Shown here one piece after another: positions 43,049 through 56,195 of a stretch of DNA of 64,000 nucleotides (position 1 is its first letter; every line of letters starts with the position of its first letter). Both the position numbers and the translations under genes were made by a program. The stretch covers positions 89,161,384 through 89,225,383 of the forward strand of contig CM043944.1 of assembly GCA_014529385.2 (NCBI GenBank). Direction: 5' to 3'. Source of the DNA: Adiantum capillus-veneris (Eukaryota; Streptophyta; Polypodiopsida; Polypodiales; Pteridaceae). Under the pieces are notes generated by a model. That model had not been told where the DNA came from. It searched no databases and saw only the letters and a list, made by a program, of their open reading frames with translations.

Positions 43049-44628
43049 TCACTCCACAAAGTAGAGTAAGCCCAAAGCATTGCGGAAAGCTTTGAACTTC
43101 TCACGAAACAATGCCTTTCTGAAAATATCTGCAAGGTTGTCCTGTGTTGGCACATAAGCCAAGCTAATCTCTCCTGCTAAGAGACTCTCCCTGACATAGT
43201 GGTAATGCACCTCAATGTGCTTTGTGCAAGCACAAAAAACTGGGTTCCTCCTCACAACTGCCAATGCACTTTGACTGTTAGTGTAGATAGTGTTGGTAGT
43301 GTTTTGTCCAACACCCAAAATAACGATAAGGCGTTTGAGCCATACACACTCAAATGTAGGCGTGGAGTCTGCCCTGTACTCAGACTCATAACTAGAAATG
43401 GCCACAGTAGGTTGCTTCTTCTCAACCATGAGATACATAAACTGCTAAGTATGAAATAAAAACCATTTGTGGACACTTACCTTTCAAAACAACCAGCCCA
43501 ATATGAGTCAAAAAAGCATGTAAGTTTGGCAGCAATGATCCCCCCTTGGGATAAAACAATCCAAGATGTAAAGTGCCACTCAAGTAGCAAAAAATCCTCT
43601 TGAGATAGCCTACCACTGCTTAGACCGTGGGCTATGCATGAATCTGCTGACCTGTGAGACTACAAACTGAGTATTTGGCCTCGTATTGCATACATAAATG
43701 AGGCAACCAACAATAGTTTGGTAAAGCGTGACATTGGCAGGATCACCAGCATCATGAAGACTCAACTTCAAACGTGTTTCCATGGAAGTGGCAATAGGTT
43801 TGCAATCCTCAAGTCCAAACTTACATAGCAATGTCTCTATGTAACTTTTCTGACACAAGGCAATACCACATCACACTGCTTAAACTGTATACCCAAGTAA
43901 TGATGCAACAACCCCAAATCTTTCATCTTGAAAGTAGCATTCAAATCAGCCTTAAATTCAGTAATATATCTCTCATTAGGTCCAGTGATCAACAAATCAT
44001 CCCCATAGAGAACAACAATGAGAAGTATGTCACCCTCACAGTTTACATACAATGTGCTTTCTCTTGGACTGTTACAAAAGCCTCGTTTGACCAAATTAGT
44101 GTCAGCTTTTTCATACCAAGCATGAGGAGATTGCTTCAATCCATACAAAGCTTTCTTACATGACAAAACCATGAGGCTACGTTACATAAACTTCCTCAAA
44201 TATGTCACCATCTAAGAAAATAGTAACAATGTCTGACTGATGTACATCCCAACCAAAATGAGATGCCAATGCACATAGAAAATGCACAGTAGTCATACAA
44301 CAAGTAAGAGAAAAAGTCTCTTCATAATCTATGCCTTTTTGCTCTACATAACCTTTTGCAACAAGTCGAGCCTTATAGCGATCAATCTCACCATCAGCTT
44401 ACGTTTCAACTTGTAAACCCACTTCATACCAATGGCCTTTTTCCCAGGAGGCAAATCACATAAAGTCCATGTGTCATTTTCTATAAGTGCATCATATTTT
44501 GATTGCATGACTAGACAAAGGTGCATCCAATTTATTGTCATGCAAAGTATGCACCAACCATTTAGGCATACCTCTAGCTTGCTCATTCTCAACCCTTTCC
44601 TGATCAAGTACATCATGTACAAATGCAT
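43049..44628 (-). pseudogene. Copia-4 reverse transcriptase and RNase H
   Basis: KYDALIENDTWTLCDLPPGK and KAIGMKWVYKLKRK open the reverse transcriptase. After frameshifts, CKKALYGLKQSPHAWYEK, the catalytic VLYGDDLLITG (near 44000) and LGLLHHYLGIQF follow. Later pieces are TRPNTQFVVSQVSRFMHSPR and RNase H with SSYESEYRADSTPTFECVWL, TNSQSALAVVRRNPVF and HIEVHYHYVRE. Several frameshifts make it non-functional. Confidence 0.85.
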
Positions 44629-44768
44629 TAGTAATAGGATGATCTATAACATTTTCAGAAAGCCCAATAGGCTATACATTTGCCTCATTGGAATCTACAT
44701 TTGAGCTTCCACCACTACAAAGAGGCAACAAAGTGTCATAAATGTCTCGTGAGCTGACTTTACTATCT

Positions 44769-45828
44769 CTAGTACATGACAGCAAGGACTGAACATAATC
44801 TTCCACAAACACAACATCGCGTGAGACTATGATACACCTTTTTTGGGATGATACAACTTGTAACCTTTTCTTTCAACACTATAACCAACAAAAGTACATT
44901 TGATAGCCTTATTAACCATTTTTTTGCACTGCGTTTGTGGCACCAAAGCATATGCCAAACAACCAAAAACATGTATGTGCGCAATAGAAGGCTTTTAATC
45001 ATGCCATGCTTCAAATTGAGTCATAGATTGCAAAGATTTCGTAGGACACCTATTTAGTACCTAAGTGGCACACATGATGGCACCTATTTAGTACCTAAGT
45101 GGCACACATGATGGCCTCAAGCCAAAACAAATGCAACAAAGCTTGACAGCTGACCATACATCATGCCATTTCCATAAGTGACCTATTTTTCCTCTCAAAA
45201 ACACCATTTTGCTGAGGCGTGTAAGGCATTGTACATTGGTGCTTTATCCCACGACTAGACATATACTCCCCCCCTCGATTGGAACGGAGGGTGCCCATAT
45301 TACATTTCGAGACATTTTCAGCCTGCCAAAAATTTCTTAAAGCATAAAAACACTTTGAACTTAGCTTTAAGCGGATATTTCCATGCATGCGTGGAGTAAT
45401 CATCAATGAAAGTCACCGAAGTATAGGTAATTGCTCAATGACGGAGTTTTCATGGGCCCACAAACATCACTATGCACAAGCTGTAACCTGCATGTGGCCC
45501 TGACTGAACCATCCTTTGGAAACTTCAAACCCTGCATCTTACCCAAAATACAGCCTTCACAAACATGGTTGACAGGTGCTTCAAGAGGCGGCAAAGAAGC
45601 AACCATATTAGATTTCTGCAAACACATTAAACTGAAAAAATTCAGATGTCCAAAACGTACATGCCAAAGTTTTGCATTTGAAATAGCTTTAAAATCTACA
45701 ACTGCATTTGCAAAATTCTGCCCACACTTTTCATACAGAGTGAGCTTAGAGAGTCCATGACATAAAATGCCAGATGCAACAATTTCATCATCAAAACTGA
45801 GATCATGTACTGTACATCTGTCATCCAC
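44769..45828 (-). pseudogene. Copia-4 integrase
   Basis: Pre-integrase zinc finger: KLWHVRFGHLN and CEGCILGKMQ. Core: LVHSDVCGPMKTPSL (D), then in another frame GTLRSNRGGEY (the second catalytic Asp is Asn) and TPQQNGVFERKNRSLMEMA (E). A 30-bp-scale duplication (cacctatttagtacctaagtggcacacatgatgg repeated at about 45048 and 45080) sits downstream. Confidence 0.82.
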
Positions 45829-45837
45829 AGAATTTGA

Positions 45838-46315
45838 CTACAAGACCAAGTCTAGCAAGTGCAAATACATACAAAAGATTCTTCTTGATCCCAGGTACAT
45901 GAAGTGCATCAACAAGTGTGAAAGAACTTCCATTTGCAGCAGTACGCACAATCTTTCCAACTCTCTGAATTGGATAAGAAGCATTGTTGCACAAGTGACT
46001 AAACTCCCATGAGGGACAGACTCAAAAGAGGTAAACAAATCATGATGTGAGGTAATGTGCTTTGTAGCACCATTGTCAAAATACCACACATGTGAACCTG
46101 CAGCAACAACAACTGACATGCATGCATCATGGAAAACAGGATTATAAGTGCACTCTACACTAAAAGCCCATTCTACATCAACATCATCGTCACAGTCTCC
46201 TTTCATAGAAGACTCAACAATAGCTGCATTTGTAGTGGAACCAGCAATAGTAGTGGAACCAACCTCTCTCTTCTTAGCCTCTTTGGCCTTCAACTTAGGA
46301 CACTACTTGATCAAG
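45838..46315 (-). pseudogene. Copia-4 zinc knuckle and protease
   Basis: CCHYCKSNDHLIK, a stop in place of the residue before CPKLK, then an Ala/Thr/Glu linker and protease HVWYFDNGATKHITSHHDLF. The active-site Ser/Thr of D-(S/T)-G is Asn. A frameshift follows CATMLL. Confidence 0.8.
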
Positions 46316-46459
46316 TGATCATTAGATTTGCAATAATGGCAACACATCTTCTTTTTGCCCTTATCACCAGAATTTCCACATGAATTTTTGCCAGCAGAAG
46401 CATTAGGAACATGTGATTTTCCACTCATAGAAGAACCATGAGAAGTGATTGCATTGCTG

Positions 46460-47179
46460 TTACCACCTTTTCTTGGAGTAGCAATAAAGGCCCATTAAAC
46501 TGCACGATGTCTGGTCTTTTTTTTTGGGAAAGTGACTCTTGCAACACCAATGTGTATAAATCATCAAACTTGACAACTTATGGATTTCCTTGGGCCATAA
46601 GTCTCCAAGTACTAGCAAAAGTCTGGTAAGAATCTGGCAAGGCATCAAGAACAATATGCACAAGGGAACTATCTGAAATGACTTCACCTGCAGAAATAAG
46701 TTGCTATTGATATCCTTGACACTAGAAAGGAAAGTGTCCACGTCATCTTTCTCATCCATAATCTTTGAATCCAGCTCTTTATGCAGCAATGCATTTTTTG
46801 CCTCATTGTGACTTGCATAAAGAGCAAGCAAAATATCCCAAGCCTGTTTTGTAGATTTTTTTGAACGAATGTGGGGAGTAATAGTGCACTTCATAGACAA
46901 CGCAATCAATGCATGACCCTATGCATATTTTATCCCAACGAGCTTGCTTAGTAGTAGGCAAAACAACTCTAATTTTGGCAATCCTTGCAACAAGACCTGC
47001 AACATTCTCAGCATCGCCTGTATCCTCAAAACCATTACGTACATCAATGCCCTACACAATGTTTCAAACACTCTTGACACAAGGACATGCTGCATCATGT
47101 AAGCCCACATAGGGTAATTGTCCCCATCCAGCCTATCGTCAACAACAAACACCTTGAACACATCTGTGTTGTTGTTAGC
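46460..47179 (-). pseudogene. Copia-4 Gag
   Basis: MANNNTDVFKVFVVDDRLDG then YPMWAYMMQHVL (Gag N-terminal domain), a frameshift near 46910, and the UBN2-type core KQAWDILLALYASHNEAKNA and DEKDDVDTFLSSVKDINSNL. Another shift follows. Confidence 0.8.
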
Positions 47180-47850
47180 CATGGCGAATGCTGCGCACCT
47201 GATGTGAAAATTGTCCAAAAAGAGGAGGAACAAAGTGCAACATGTGCTATATAACACAAACCGTAGAAGATTTTATGAGACCCGTTATGCAAAAAATGGC
47301 ATTGAGAGAAATTCTACACAAAATGACAAAAGTGCTTATGCAGTACTGCTTGTAGTGGAAACGGAGACAGAAATGAGCCCTTATCAAAAATCTGAGCCCA
47401 AAGGTTGACCTGTGAACGCTCACCGAAGCTCACAAAAATCAGAGAAAGTAAGTAGGTGTGTGTTGGAGCTGCTGGCGACTAAGCCCGGGAGGACACAACC
47501 TGATGGAAAGCTTCATGCATCACAAGCATAACATAAAATTTGTATAAGTATTAACCATCCCTGGCCTCAATCCCAAGGCCTCAAACACCTTTGAAGTGGA
47601 GAGAGCTAGGGGGGAATGAGGGTAGGGAAGAGGAAGGAGTAACACACAAGAAAGAGATAGTTCCGCACTTATCATCACGCTTCTTGCATAACATAGCATA
47701 ATAGCATAATAATGATGATGAAGAATATGGAAACCTTAAGCATTGAAGCATGGCTCTTGGTTGGATTTGCATTCCATAGCCAAGGCTCAACTTCTCAACA
47801 AGCTTGGAGAAGGAGATGGAGTTCTTGCACTTTTCCAAGTGAGAATAATC

Positions 47851-47994
<144 letters not shown>

Positions 47995-48449
47995 ATACCC
48001 CCAAGCACACCCCTAGCTTCCTTGGCCGACCCCTCATTGTAGCTCAAGCTTCAATTTGATCGGACCCCTCAAGTCTAGCCAATCACATGCAGAGTGCTTA
48101 TCAAGAAACCATGCTAGCATTAGAACAAGTGTCCTCCTTTCCCCTTTGAGAGAGAGGACTTGATAAATGCATAAACAATTAATTTAATTAGCTAAATTAT
48201 CATTGAACCCCTTGAGAGGCCAACCAATAGGCTTTAGGCACCTTATGAGCGCAACATGGAGAGGATCTTGACATGTGTCCTTGTTGCCTCTTTAGGCTAG
48301 GTTTGCCTTGTGTGAGGGTGTGTGTGATCTCTCTCATGCTCCTACAAGTATGTCTCACCCCCCATGTGTAGGGATCCTTGTTGACTTTTGGAAAACCTTA
48401 AGCCCCTCAAGTAACTTAGTCATGGAGCACCTTAGAACCTTAGGAATTA

Positions 48450-48556
48450 AGCACCTGAAGCACCTGAAGCACCTTAGCCAGCAAGCACGACAAGCACCTC
48501 AAGCACCTTAGTCAACAAGCACCTCAAGCACCTTAGTCAGCAAGCACGACAAGAAC
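48450..48556 (+). repeat. aagcacctc-type minisatellite
   Basis: Nine-base steps (aagcacctc, aagcacctg, aagcacctt) with interspersed agtcagc units. Shorter versions lie at 55200-55270 and 55490-55550 in copy D. Confidence 0.75.
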
Positions 48557-48730
48557 CTCAATCTTGGGTCGGGTTCCCACCTCAAGCACAACCCTAGCTT
48601 GCCCAAGGTCTAGGCCAAGGTCTAAGGACTTTTACACTAACCATTGGATGTCTTTAATGAAACTAACCCTAAGGTCTTTCAAGCTCCATTAGCTAGCATT
48701 TCTCTTTGACATACCATCTCTCATTTGGAC

Positions 48731-49064
48731 CCGTGTTGAGATAGATCCATAAGCACATGTCTATATTCTAACCCTTGTTCCAGTTTATTCTCCCACATTT
48801 AATGGTCAGTTTAATATGAAAAAATCATTTGGGTTGGTTAGATATTAGATTTTATGACATTATCTCTCTCTTGAAATCATAGTCGTCCAACTTTGGCCCC
48901 GTGTTGAGATAGATCCATAAGCACATGTCTATATTCTAACCCTTGTTCCCGTTTATTCTCCCACATTAAATGATCAGTTAAACATGAAAAAATAATTTGG
49001 GTTGGTTAGATATTAGATTTTATGACATTATCTCTCTCTTGAAATCATAGTCGTCCTCGACTAT
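48731..49064 (-). repeat. 168-bp tandem duplication across LTR end and polypurine tract
   Basis: Two copies starting at 48731 and 48899, each containing the LTR terminus (tttatgaca) and the pyrimidine tract (tatctctctctt). A shorter duplication (gactatgaggtagaagagat) follows at 49057-49120. Confidence 0.85.
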
Positions 49065-49321
49065 GAGGTAGAAGAGATGAATCCTCATAGTCGTCCCTCG
49101 ACTATGAGGTAGAAGAGATAAATCCTTAGTCATTAGTTGATGTTTCTTAGCGGGTAGAGGATCCCTTTTTACCCTACAACATCATTCCAAGATGGATGAC
49201 TAATCCATTTGGTGCGTGGGAGACGTAGCTTCCGCAAGCATGTGTTCTCTTTAGTCCATATCATAGTTTTAAAGTAGAGTGACAATTTCTACTTGGTGTT
49301 TGAGAGACTTCGTCAACATAG

Positions 49322-49911
49322 AGAGCACCTAGGAAGCCTCCTTGCGAGACTTCCAAAAGAGGCCTCTCTCTGATTCGGAAGAAGAAGAGGATCCATACGA
49401 AGGGTTCAAAAATTTGCTTCTTGATGATGCATCTCCTTCCCAAAGAAGAATTCAAGAGCCTCCACTGAAGGAACAAGAAAGAAGTGAGCCTGGTGTAACT
49501 TTTGAACCATCAAAAAGAAGAGGCCATAGGAAATTCTCTGCCGCATGGAAGAGGTCGTCCAAGCTCAAGAAGTTCAAAGAGGGAGGGAAGAGCATCTCTT
49601 TCCTTACCTACGATGGCACCTTTGGTGCTACGGACAAAGTCTTGGCCTTTATCCAACAGTTCGATGCGGCATTTGGAGATGAGGGCTTCACGGAGTCCTC
49701 TAAGCTACACCATGTAGCTATGCACTTTCAAAAGTCTGCCAGGCAATGGTGGTCTAGCCTACGGGCCAACGATGAAGCTCCATAAACATGGAAAGCTTTA
49801 AGAGCTTCCATTATGAAGCAATTTTTGGCCACTGGTGCCAAAGACAAAGTACTCACCGAATGGCAAAGCTTGAAGCTCTCTCCCTACGAATCCATTCACA
49901 ATACAATTCTT
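49322..49911 (+). pseudogene. G1-family gypsy Gag core
   Basis: Plus-strand frame from 49342 with acidic EEEDPYEGFKNLLLDDASPS, a basic KRRGHRKFSAAWKRSSKLKK, then FLTYDGTFGATDKVLAFIQQ and FQKSARQWWSSLRANDEAP. One TAA follows (49783-49785), and the same frame resumes TWKALRASIMKQFLATGAKD, VLTEWQSLKLSPYESIH. This is the gypsy retrotransposon Gag domain. The 5' side (49322 on) matches the Gag N-terminal segment at 59485. It is opposite in orientation to the flanking G1 LTRs. Confidence 0.8.
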
Positions 49912-51207
49912 TGTGTTCCTTCAATACTAGCTAGTGCAATGAAGATGGAAACTTCAAGCACTAAGCAAAACACTTATCAAACACAACATCAATTCCCGCA
50001 CGGTCTCAGACCCAAGACCTCACACACCTTCGAAGATGGTGAGAGCTAGCGGGGTATGAGAGTAGATTGAGAGGAAGAAGGAGTAGTCTTACGAGAAAGA
50101 TGTACATCTCCTCACATAATCACTCATATTAGCATAGCGTAGCTTAGTAATTAGCATGGTAGAGGAGATGAGCATGCATTGAATCTTGGCTCTTGGTTGG
50201 ATTTTCATCACAAAGCCAAGAGTTGTTGGTGTAGGCCTCCCTTCTCACAAGCTTGGAGTAGGTGATAAGCTTTCCATTAAAGCTTGAGAAGGAGAGAGAG
50301 AGAGTCTTCTTGCTTCACACATGAGTTTGTGTGAGTGTGTATGCAATAATGCCTTGAGAAAATCAGCCCCCCCTCTCTCTTGGTCAACCCCTCTTGCTAT
50401 TTGCTCATGCTGCAACCCTATTGGACCTCCCCAGGCCTAGCCAATGGAATTTGAATAGCATAAGTGATAGCCTTCTGAATGTGTCCCCCTTTCCCCTTTC
50501 GTGAGAGATTTAGGTAATTAATTAATGCAACTAAACTCTCATTCGACCCCTTTGTCTCTTGGCCAATAGGAATCAAGTAAGCCATTGGGCTGCTGAATGC
50601 TCATTGGACCCCTTGGGAGACTGTCCAATAGTCTTCTATAGAGCTTAATTCTTATTGGTTCTTTTATTAGGTGTTTTTTAATTAAACTAGATTTACTCTA
50701 GCCTAATTCTCATTGGTCCACCTCCAAGGCCATCCAATAGGATTCGAGTACACCTTGTGGGCATTTGGGCTAGGGTGGGCTAGGGAGCAGACATGTGTCC
50801 CTCATTCCCTTGTGTAAAGGTATCTTGTGTGTGTGTGTGTGTGAGTTTCTCTCTCATCCCCTACTTCTTGGGCCCGCCCCCTCCTATGTAGGACTTGAGA
50901 AGAGTTTCTGGGACACACACAAAGCATCCAATTTCCCTAGAGTTTGACCTTTGGACACAATCTTTGAATTTTGGAACCTTAGCATTTTGGAAGTCTTAAT
51001 GGGCTGAACCTTATGGTCTTTTAAGCCCATTGTTGCAGATGGCCCCCCCTTTGGATCCCTATTTTGCCTCCTTTGGATCCTTACTGTGGCCGATCTGCCA
51101 TCTTAACCAATATTCTAGCGTTTTCTCTTTTGGCACTTCCCTGTATTAAATGATTAGTTTAACATGAGAAAATCATTTAGGAGAATTAGATATTAGCTAT
51201 TTTGACA
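49912..51207 (-). repeat. G1 LTR copy C
   Basis: About 1.3 kb ending at ttttgaca (minus TGTCA). The sequence beyond 51207 is unrelated to G1, so this copy is solo or at a breakpoint. The left end is approximate. Confidence 0.7.
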
Positions 51208-54200
51208 ACAGATATGCTAGACTTGGCTATGTATGGCAGGTTCAAAGAACCTATCATTTGTTATCCATGCCAAACTTAAAAATTATTACTATGCTAAGTA
51301 GTTAAAATCTTGAGTTTTTTCTACATCATAAGTATTCTTGCCAGATTGCTTCATATGTAAAACTTATTTTTTATAATAACCATTTACTGAAAAAAGTATT
51401 AACTCGTCCATAAGTTAAAAGTTGAACTATGCTCTTCTTTGTTTTGTAGCTATAAAAAATGTATGGACCAAAACTTGTATGCAACGCTTTGTTTTGTAAG
51501 TACAGCCAAATATATGCACCAAAGTCAAGCCCTTCAAACAAACCAACTACCCATAGTAGAACACAATGGCCAAAAATCTCAGATTACCCAAATATTTCAT
51601 CACAACAGCGGTTACTATTGAAGCTTTTAAAGAAAGCTCACAAATAACATTACTACGGGTGTGCTAGCCCTGTATCGATTTATCAAAAAAATCCATTTTT
51701 CCACCATATGTCAAAAAGTTGTAGTAGAAAAATCCCAAAATTTCAATCATTTAAGCTGAAGATATATTCAGTTTAGCAACCAAAAAGGAGGCTAAGAATT
51801 TCTAAGAAGATTTATTGGATCAGAGTTAGAAAACCAACCTATGGCAGTAAGAACCATGGTTTAACTCAAATCCAAGAATATGTATACTTCTATAAGGTTA
51901 CCAATCAAAGCTAGATCTCCCCGACCATACAAAGCAAAGAAATCTAGTCCTATACAAGTTCTCACATCTCCTAGGATTTAGCCAAGATCAAGCATTATTA
52001 CATAGTAGATCTTGCCAGAAACTTTTTACTGAAAATACCAAGTAATACCGGCAGATACAAGTTTTAGGTGGTATTTTTTCTCTCTTTTAAAAAATAAATA
52101 AATTTAACTTCCTCACCAACCAGCAAACAAGACTAAACAAAGCCAGTTCATTAGATAGAATTTATTCCAGCAAAAAATACCATACTAGCAACAACTTAGA
52201 GACCATGATCAAAGGTCCAACCATAGACTAGATCTTCCAGTTAAGTCATCAGCCAACAAGAATTCAACAAAGTCAGGATACTAGAAGTACAAGATCTTGC
52301 CATGTTAACATGAGAGTGAAGTCAGCCAGAATTTCCAAGGATTGTTAATAGTGAAAACCCAAGTTCAACTCAGAACTATCCCAGTAATCACAGCCATATA
52401 ATAGATCATACAAGTAAATACACTCAATAACTAAGAGTAAAAAAATATCTCAAGATTCAATCCTATTTTGTGACCAAGTAATCCATTAATAGAGATATCA
52501 AAGTTTAGATTAGTAGACTCTCAAGCTTAGTGAGCAGGCCAGTAGTCCAACTATCGAAAAAATTGCTACATTAGCGAGAGGATCAATAATAGTCAGAGAG
52601 AAAACATCTATCATGTTTTGTGCCCAAGCCATATGAATCATAGTTAATCATTATTTTATTCTGCTAGACAACAAAGACCAGGTGAGCAAAGCTCCTATAT
52701 AAAAGAAATACAAAAATTAAAAAAAAAAACCACAACCCCTAAGTGTTAACACTAGGTTTGTGTTTGAGCCACTTAAGTGGCTTGAGCCATAATTGTGGCT
52801 TAGCACCTCATTCTACAAAATTGGCCCTAAGACTCTCTATTTTTCAAGAAACCATGATTGTAGGATATCATTGAGATCCTATGACATAGAGGAACATTCT
52901 AGTACACCATTTATCCCAAAAAAGTGTAAAATTAAAAAAATTGATTTTCTAAAAATAGTAAGAAGTCACAAAATCGGCTTTCAATTTAACAGCATACACA
53001 TATTTGAGGCCCAAAACAAGTAGGCAATCTTTTTTCTAAAAATAGTGTATGCATAAATTCTCATTGTATACATATCCATGTATTTTTCCAAAAAATTTCA
53101 ATCTGCTTTGAAGGTTTTTAAGGAGTCTATATGGGGTATCAAAATTTTTGAGTGTTTTTGGTTAGATTGTACCTAAAAGATGTCTCCTCAAAAATAATAA
53201 TTTTACATGGAAATATACATTTCTATTTTTTTTCAACTCCCTACATGCCTTGAGAACAAATCCCTGAAAGGGTTTGATGAGGTTTTTTGTGGTCCATGAG
53301 AACAAGAATTTATGAAAAAGTTGCTTATAGCCACAAAAGTGGCTCATGTTCACACAACCCTAGTGTTAAGGGAAGCTATAATAAAAGAGTTTAAAAGCCA
53401 TATGATTTCCAAGTGTATCATCCTCAACCAGTAACCAATCAGCCTACTTGAATATGTTCACATTAAAAGGATACCCCCATCTCAGTATCATACCTAAAAG
53501 GTAATATAATATGGTTTACCTAAGAACTTAATTTAAGCCAGAACTCAAACACTGTTCCAGTAATTAACGATTGGCTGAAGGCCAATCTGTATATGCAAGG
53601 AGGTTTCCCCATACCACAACACCATAAAACCACATCAGTAACCATAAGCTAGTAAGAATCTCTGTTTATGCCAAATTTTAGGTAGTAAAGCAACAAGACT
53701 AGATCAATAACCATATGTTGGTCAGAAGCAAGTGCTAGAATCCCCCATCTTCTATTCCATACATGATAAGCCCAAGGTGCTTCCAAGCTTAGATTAACAA
53801 ATTTTCCAAAAAATACACAGAACAGGGCTAGTGTTCAGCTATTTTATACAAAAGACGAGTATTAGGAACCTTTCTCATCATTTTTTATGCCCAAGTCTTC
53901 TCATTATAGGCATCACAAATTCAAAGTTTTAGTAAGAGCAATAATGTAGGATTTTAAGTTTCAAAATATCCCTGCAACACTAGATTATAACAAGTATTAC
54001 ATCAATTAACATTAGTAAAAAACTAGTTTAGAACAGAAGCCAATTATGTAAAAAACCAATGTGGTAGAATGCACAACACACACTATTGATGGTGAATAAA
54101 TAAAACCTTTGAAGTGGAATCCATCCTAATAATCATCAAAGTAGCAACAGATGTAGACTATTACAGAGCCAAGCATCATTCCGACATCACTCACGTATTC

Positions 54201-54524
54201 TTCTCCTACACCAAGTCTAAGTGAGGGAGGAGAAAAAATCCCTCACCTTATATAGTGGAAGAGGAAGAGGCAGGGGAATACACCAAAAGTCCTCAGTTAT
54301 GGAGGTGTCGTAGCCGCCTAGCACCAAACCTTCTCAATATGAGGGTATCTCTCTCTCTATCCCTCTTTCTCTTTTCTTTTAAAATTTGAAAATTTCATAC
54401 AATATTCTCTAATTTTTAATGAAGGATAAGCTTCATAATGGATGTGATGAGGATGAAAGGCTTTGTTTATATTTGAGAGATTCGCCAACGACGAGAGTTC
54501 CATGTGTTGAAGATTGGGGGATAT
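51208..54524. other. 3.3 kb without genes; contains the TTAA element
   Basis: AT-rich, no coding frame above 76 codons and no recognised LTR. A TATA-like cttatatagtgg lies near 54243. The only structure resolved is the inverted-repeat element at 52750-53365. Confidence 0.5.
52750..53365. mobile_element. TTAA-flanked terminal-inverted-repeat element (MITE-like)
   Basis: 616 bp with ends CACTAGG(t)TTGTGT and, inverted, CACTAGGGTTGTGT. The subterminal text GAGCCACTT...GTGGC recurs in both arms. TTAA precedes (52746-52749) and follows (53366-53369) it. No transposase frame. TTAA duplication and a CnCTAG-type end are characteristic of piggyBac. The CACTA alternative fails because three-base flanks (taa and tta) differ. 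Confidence 0.6.
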
Positions 54525-55807
54525 ACTCTTCTTGCTAGCATACATAATAGCATAGTAATGAAGATGGAGAAGATGGCCCAAGCTTAAGCATTGAAGCATG
54601 GCTCTTGGTTGGATTTGCATTCCATAGCCAAGAGTGTTGGTGTAGGCTCTCAACTTCTCTACTAGCTTGGAGAAGGAGATGAAGCTCTTGCACTTTGCAC
54701 TTCACACAATAAGAGTATGTGTGAGTGTGTGTGGGAGAGTATACCCCCCAAACAGCCCCCCTTCTTGCTTTGGTCGAGCCCCCCTTGTAGCTCATGCTTG
54801 AAGCTCATTGGACCCCTGAAAGCCTAGCCAATCACATGCAAGATGCATAACAAGCAACAAGGTTAGTCTTGGGATAAGTGTCCCCCTTTCCCCATTGAGA
54901 GAGAGTACTTGATGAATACAAAATCAATTAATTAAATTAACTAATTTATGATTGGTCCCCTTGGGAGGTTAACCAATAGGCTTTAGGCACACCATGAGGG
55001 CAACATGAGGAGGAGTTTGACAAGTGTCCTATTTTCTTTCTCTGTACCAAGATTGCCTTGTGTGAGGGTGTGTGTGTTCTCTCTCATCCCCTAGATTTAG
55101 GGTTCGCCCCCTCTTTTGTAGGGATGGGATTTGACTTTTTGTACACCTTAGTCGAAAAGCATGACAAAGCACCTCAAGCTTGGATAGTGTTCCCACATGC
55201 ACCTCAAGCTCCCTAGTCAGCAAGCACAATCATCTTAATGAGCAAGCATGACAAGCACCTCAAGCATATTATAAAGAGAGTTCTCAACATGTAGCGCTTG
55301 ATCTACCTGTGCTTAACAAGATTCTTTGTGATAAGATGCAAAGCTATGTTTGATTTTTATCGAGTGTTTCTTAGTGAAATACATCAAGCATAATGTTTGT
55401 GTTTTTGAGGTTTTTTTTAATTACGTTACTTTTTATTCCTCACTCATCTTGCTCGTGGGATTATGCTCGCAAAATGGTCATCCCCGTCATCAAGCACGAC
55501 AAGCACCTCAAGCACCTTAGTCATCAAGCACAACAAGCACCTCAATCTTGGGCCCTAGCTTACCTAAGGTCAAAGGACTTTTAACACTAACCTTTGGATG
55601 TCTTTAATGAAGCTAATCCTAAGGTCTTTTAATCTCCATCGGCTAGCCTTGCTCTTTGACATACCATCACCATTGGCCTCGTGTTGAGATAGACCCGAAA
55701 GCACATGTCTATATTCTAACTCTTGTTCCCGTCTATTCTCCCAAACTAAATGATCAATTTAATATGAGAAACTCATTTGGGTTGGTTAGATATTAGATTT
55801 TTACGAC
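54525..55807 (-). repeat. G1 LTR copy D (3' LTR)
   Basis: Aligned with copies A and B; followed on the right by pyrimidine-rich ttacctctctttt (the polypurine tract on the minus strand) and G1 coding remnants. It contains short aagcacctc arrays and a gtgtgtgtgggaga stretch where copies A and B have long microsatellites. Left end truncated. Confidence 0.7.
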
Positions 55808-56195
55808 TTTACCTCTCTTTTGAAATTCTAGTCATCCTCAACTATGAGGTAGAAGAGATAAAGCCTTAGTCATTAGTCAGTTTTCTTAGCGGGTAGAGGA
55901 TCCCTTTTTACCCTACGCCATCTTTTCAAGATGGATGATTAATCCAGTGCTTGGGAGACATAGCTACTGCAAGCATGTCTGCTCTTTAGTCCATTTCATT
56001 CTCCCAAGTAGAGTGACAAGTTTTACTTGGTGTTTGAGAGACGTCGTCATCACAAACATGATTCTAAGAATGCATACTATTTAAATCTGTGCACAATAAA
56101 AAGAGAACTAGTCTTATAAGACAAAAACATTGGTCATTTGAAAGAAATTTGTACATTTGCTTACTCTAATGTAGCATTGTAAGAATTGACAAGGT

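Larger units (their letters stand above)
43005..47504 (-). mobile_element. Copia-4: copia element lacking both LTRs
   Basis: Minus-strand leader (47500-47220), gag, protease, integrase, reverse transcriptase and RNase H in normal order. Its 3' end directly abuts the Copia-1 LTR and its 5' end abuts G1 LTR copy B, so both its LTRs are missing. Very similar in sequence to the plus-strand element at 61041-64000. Confidence 0.85.

Noticed and set aside
52750-53365. CACTA-superfamily transposon
   Set aside because: The ends read CACTA, but the three-base flanks differ while the four-base TTAA flanks agree, and no CACTA subterminal repeats or transposase were seen.
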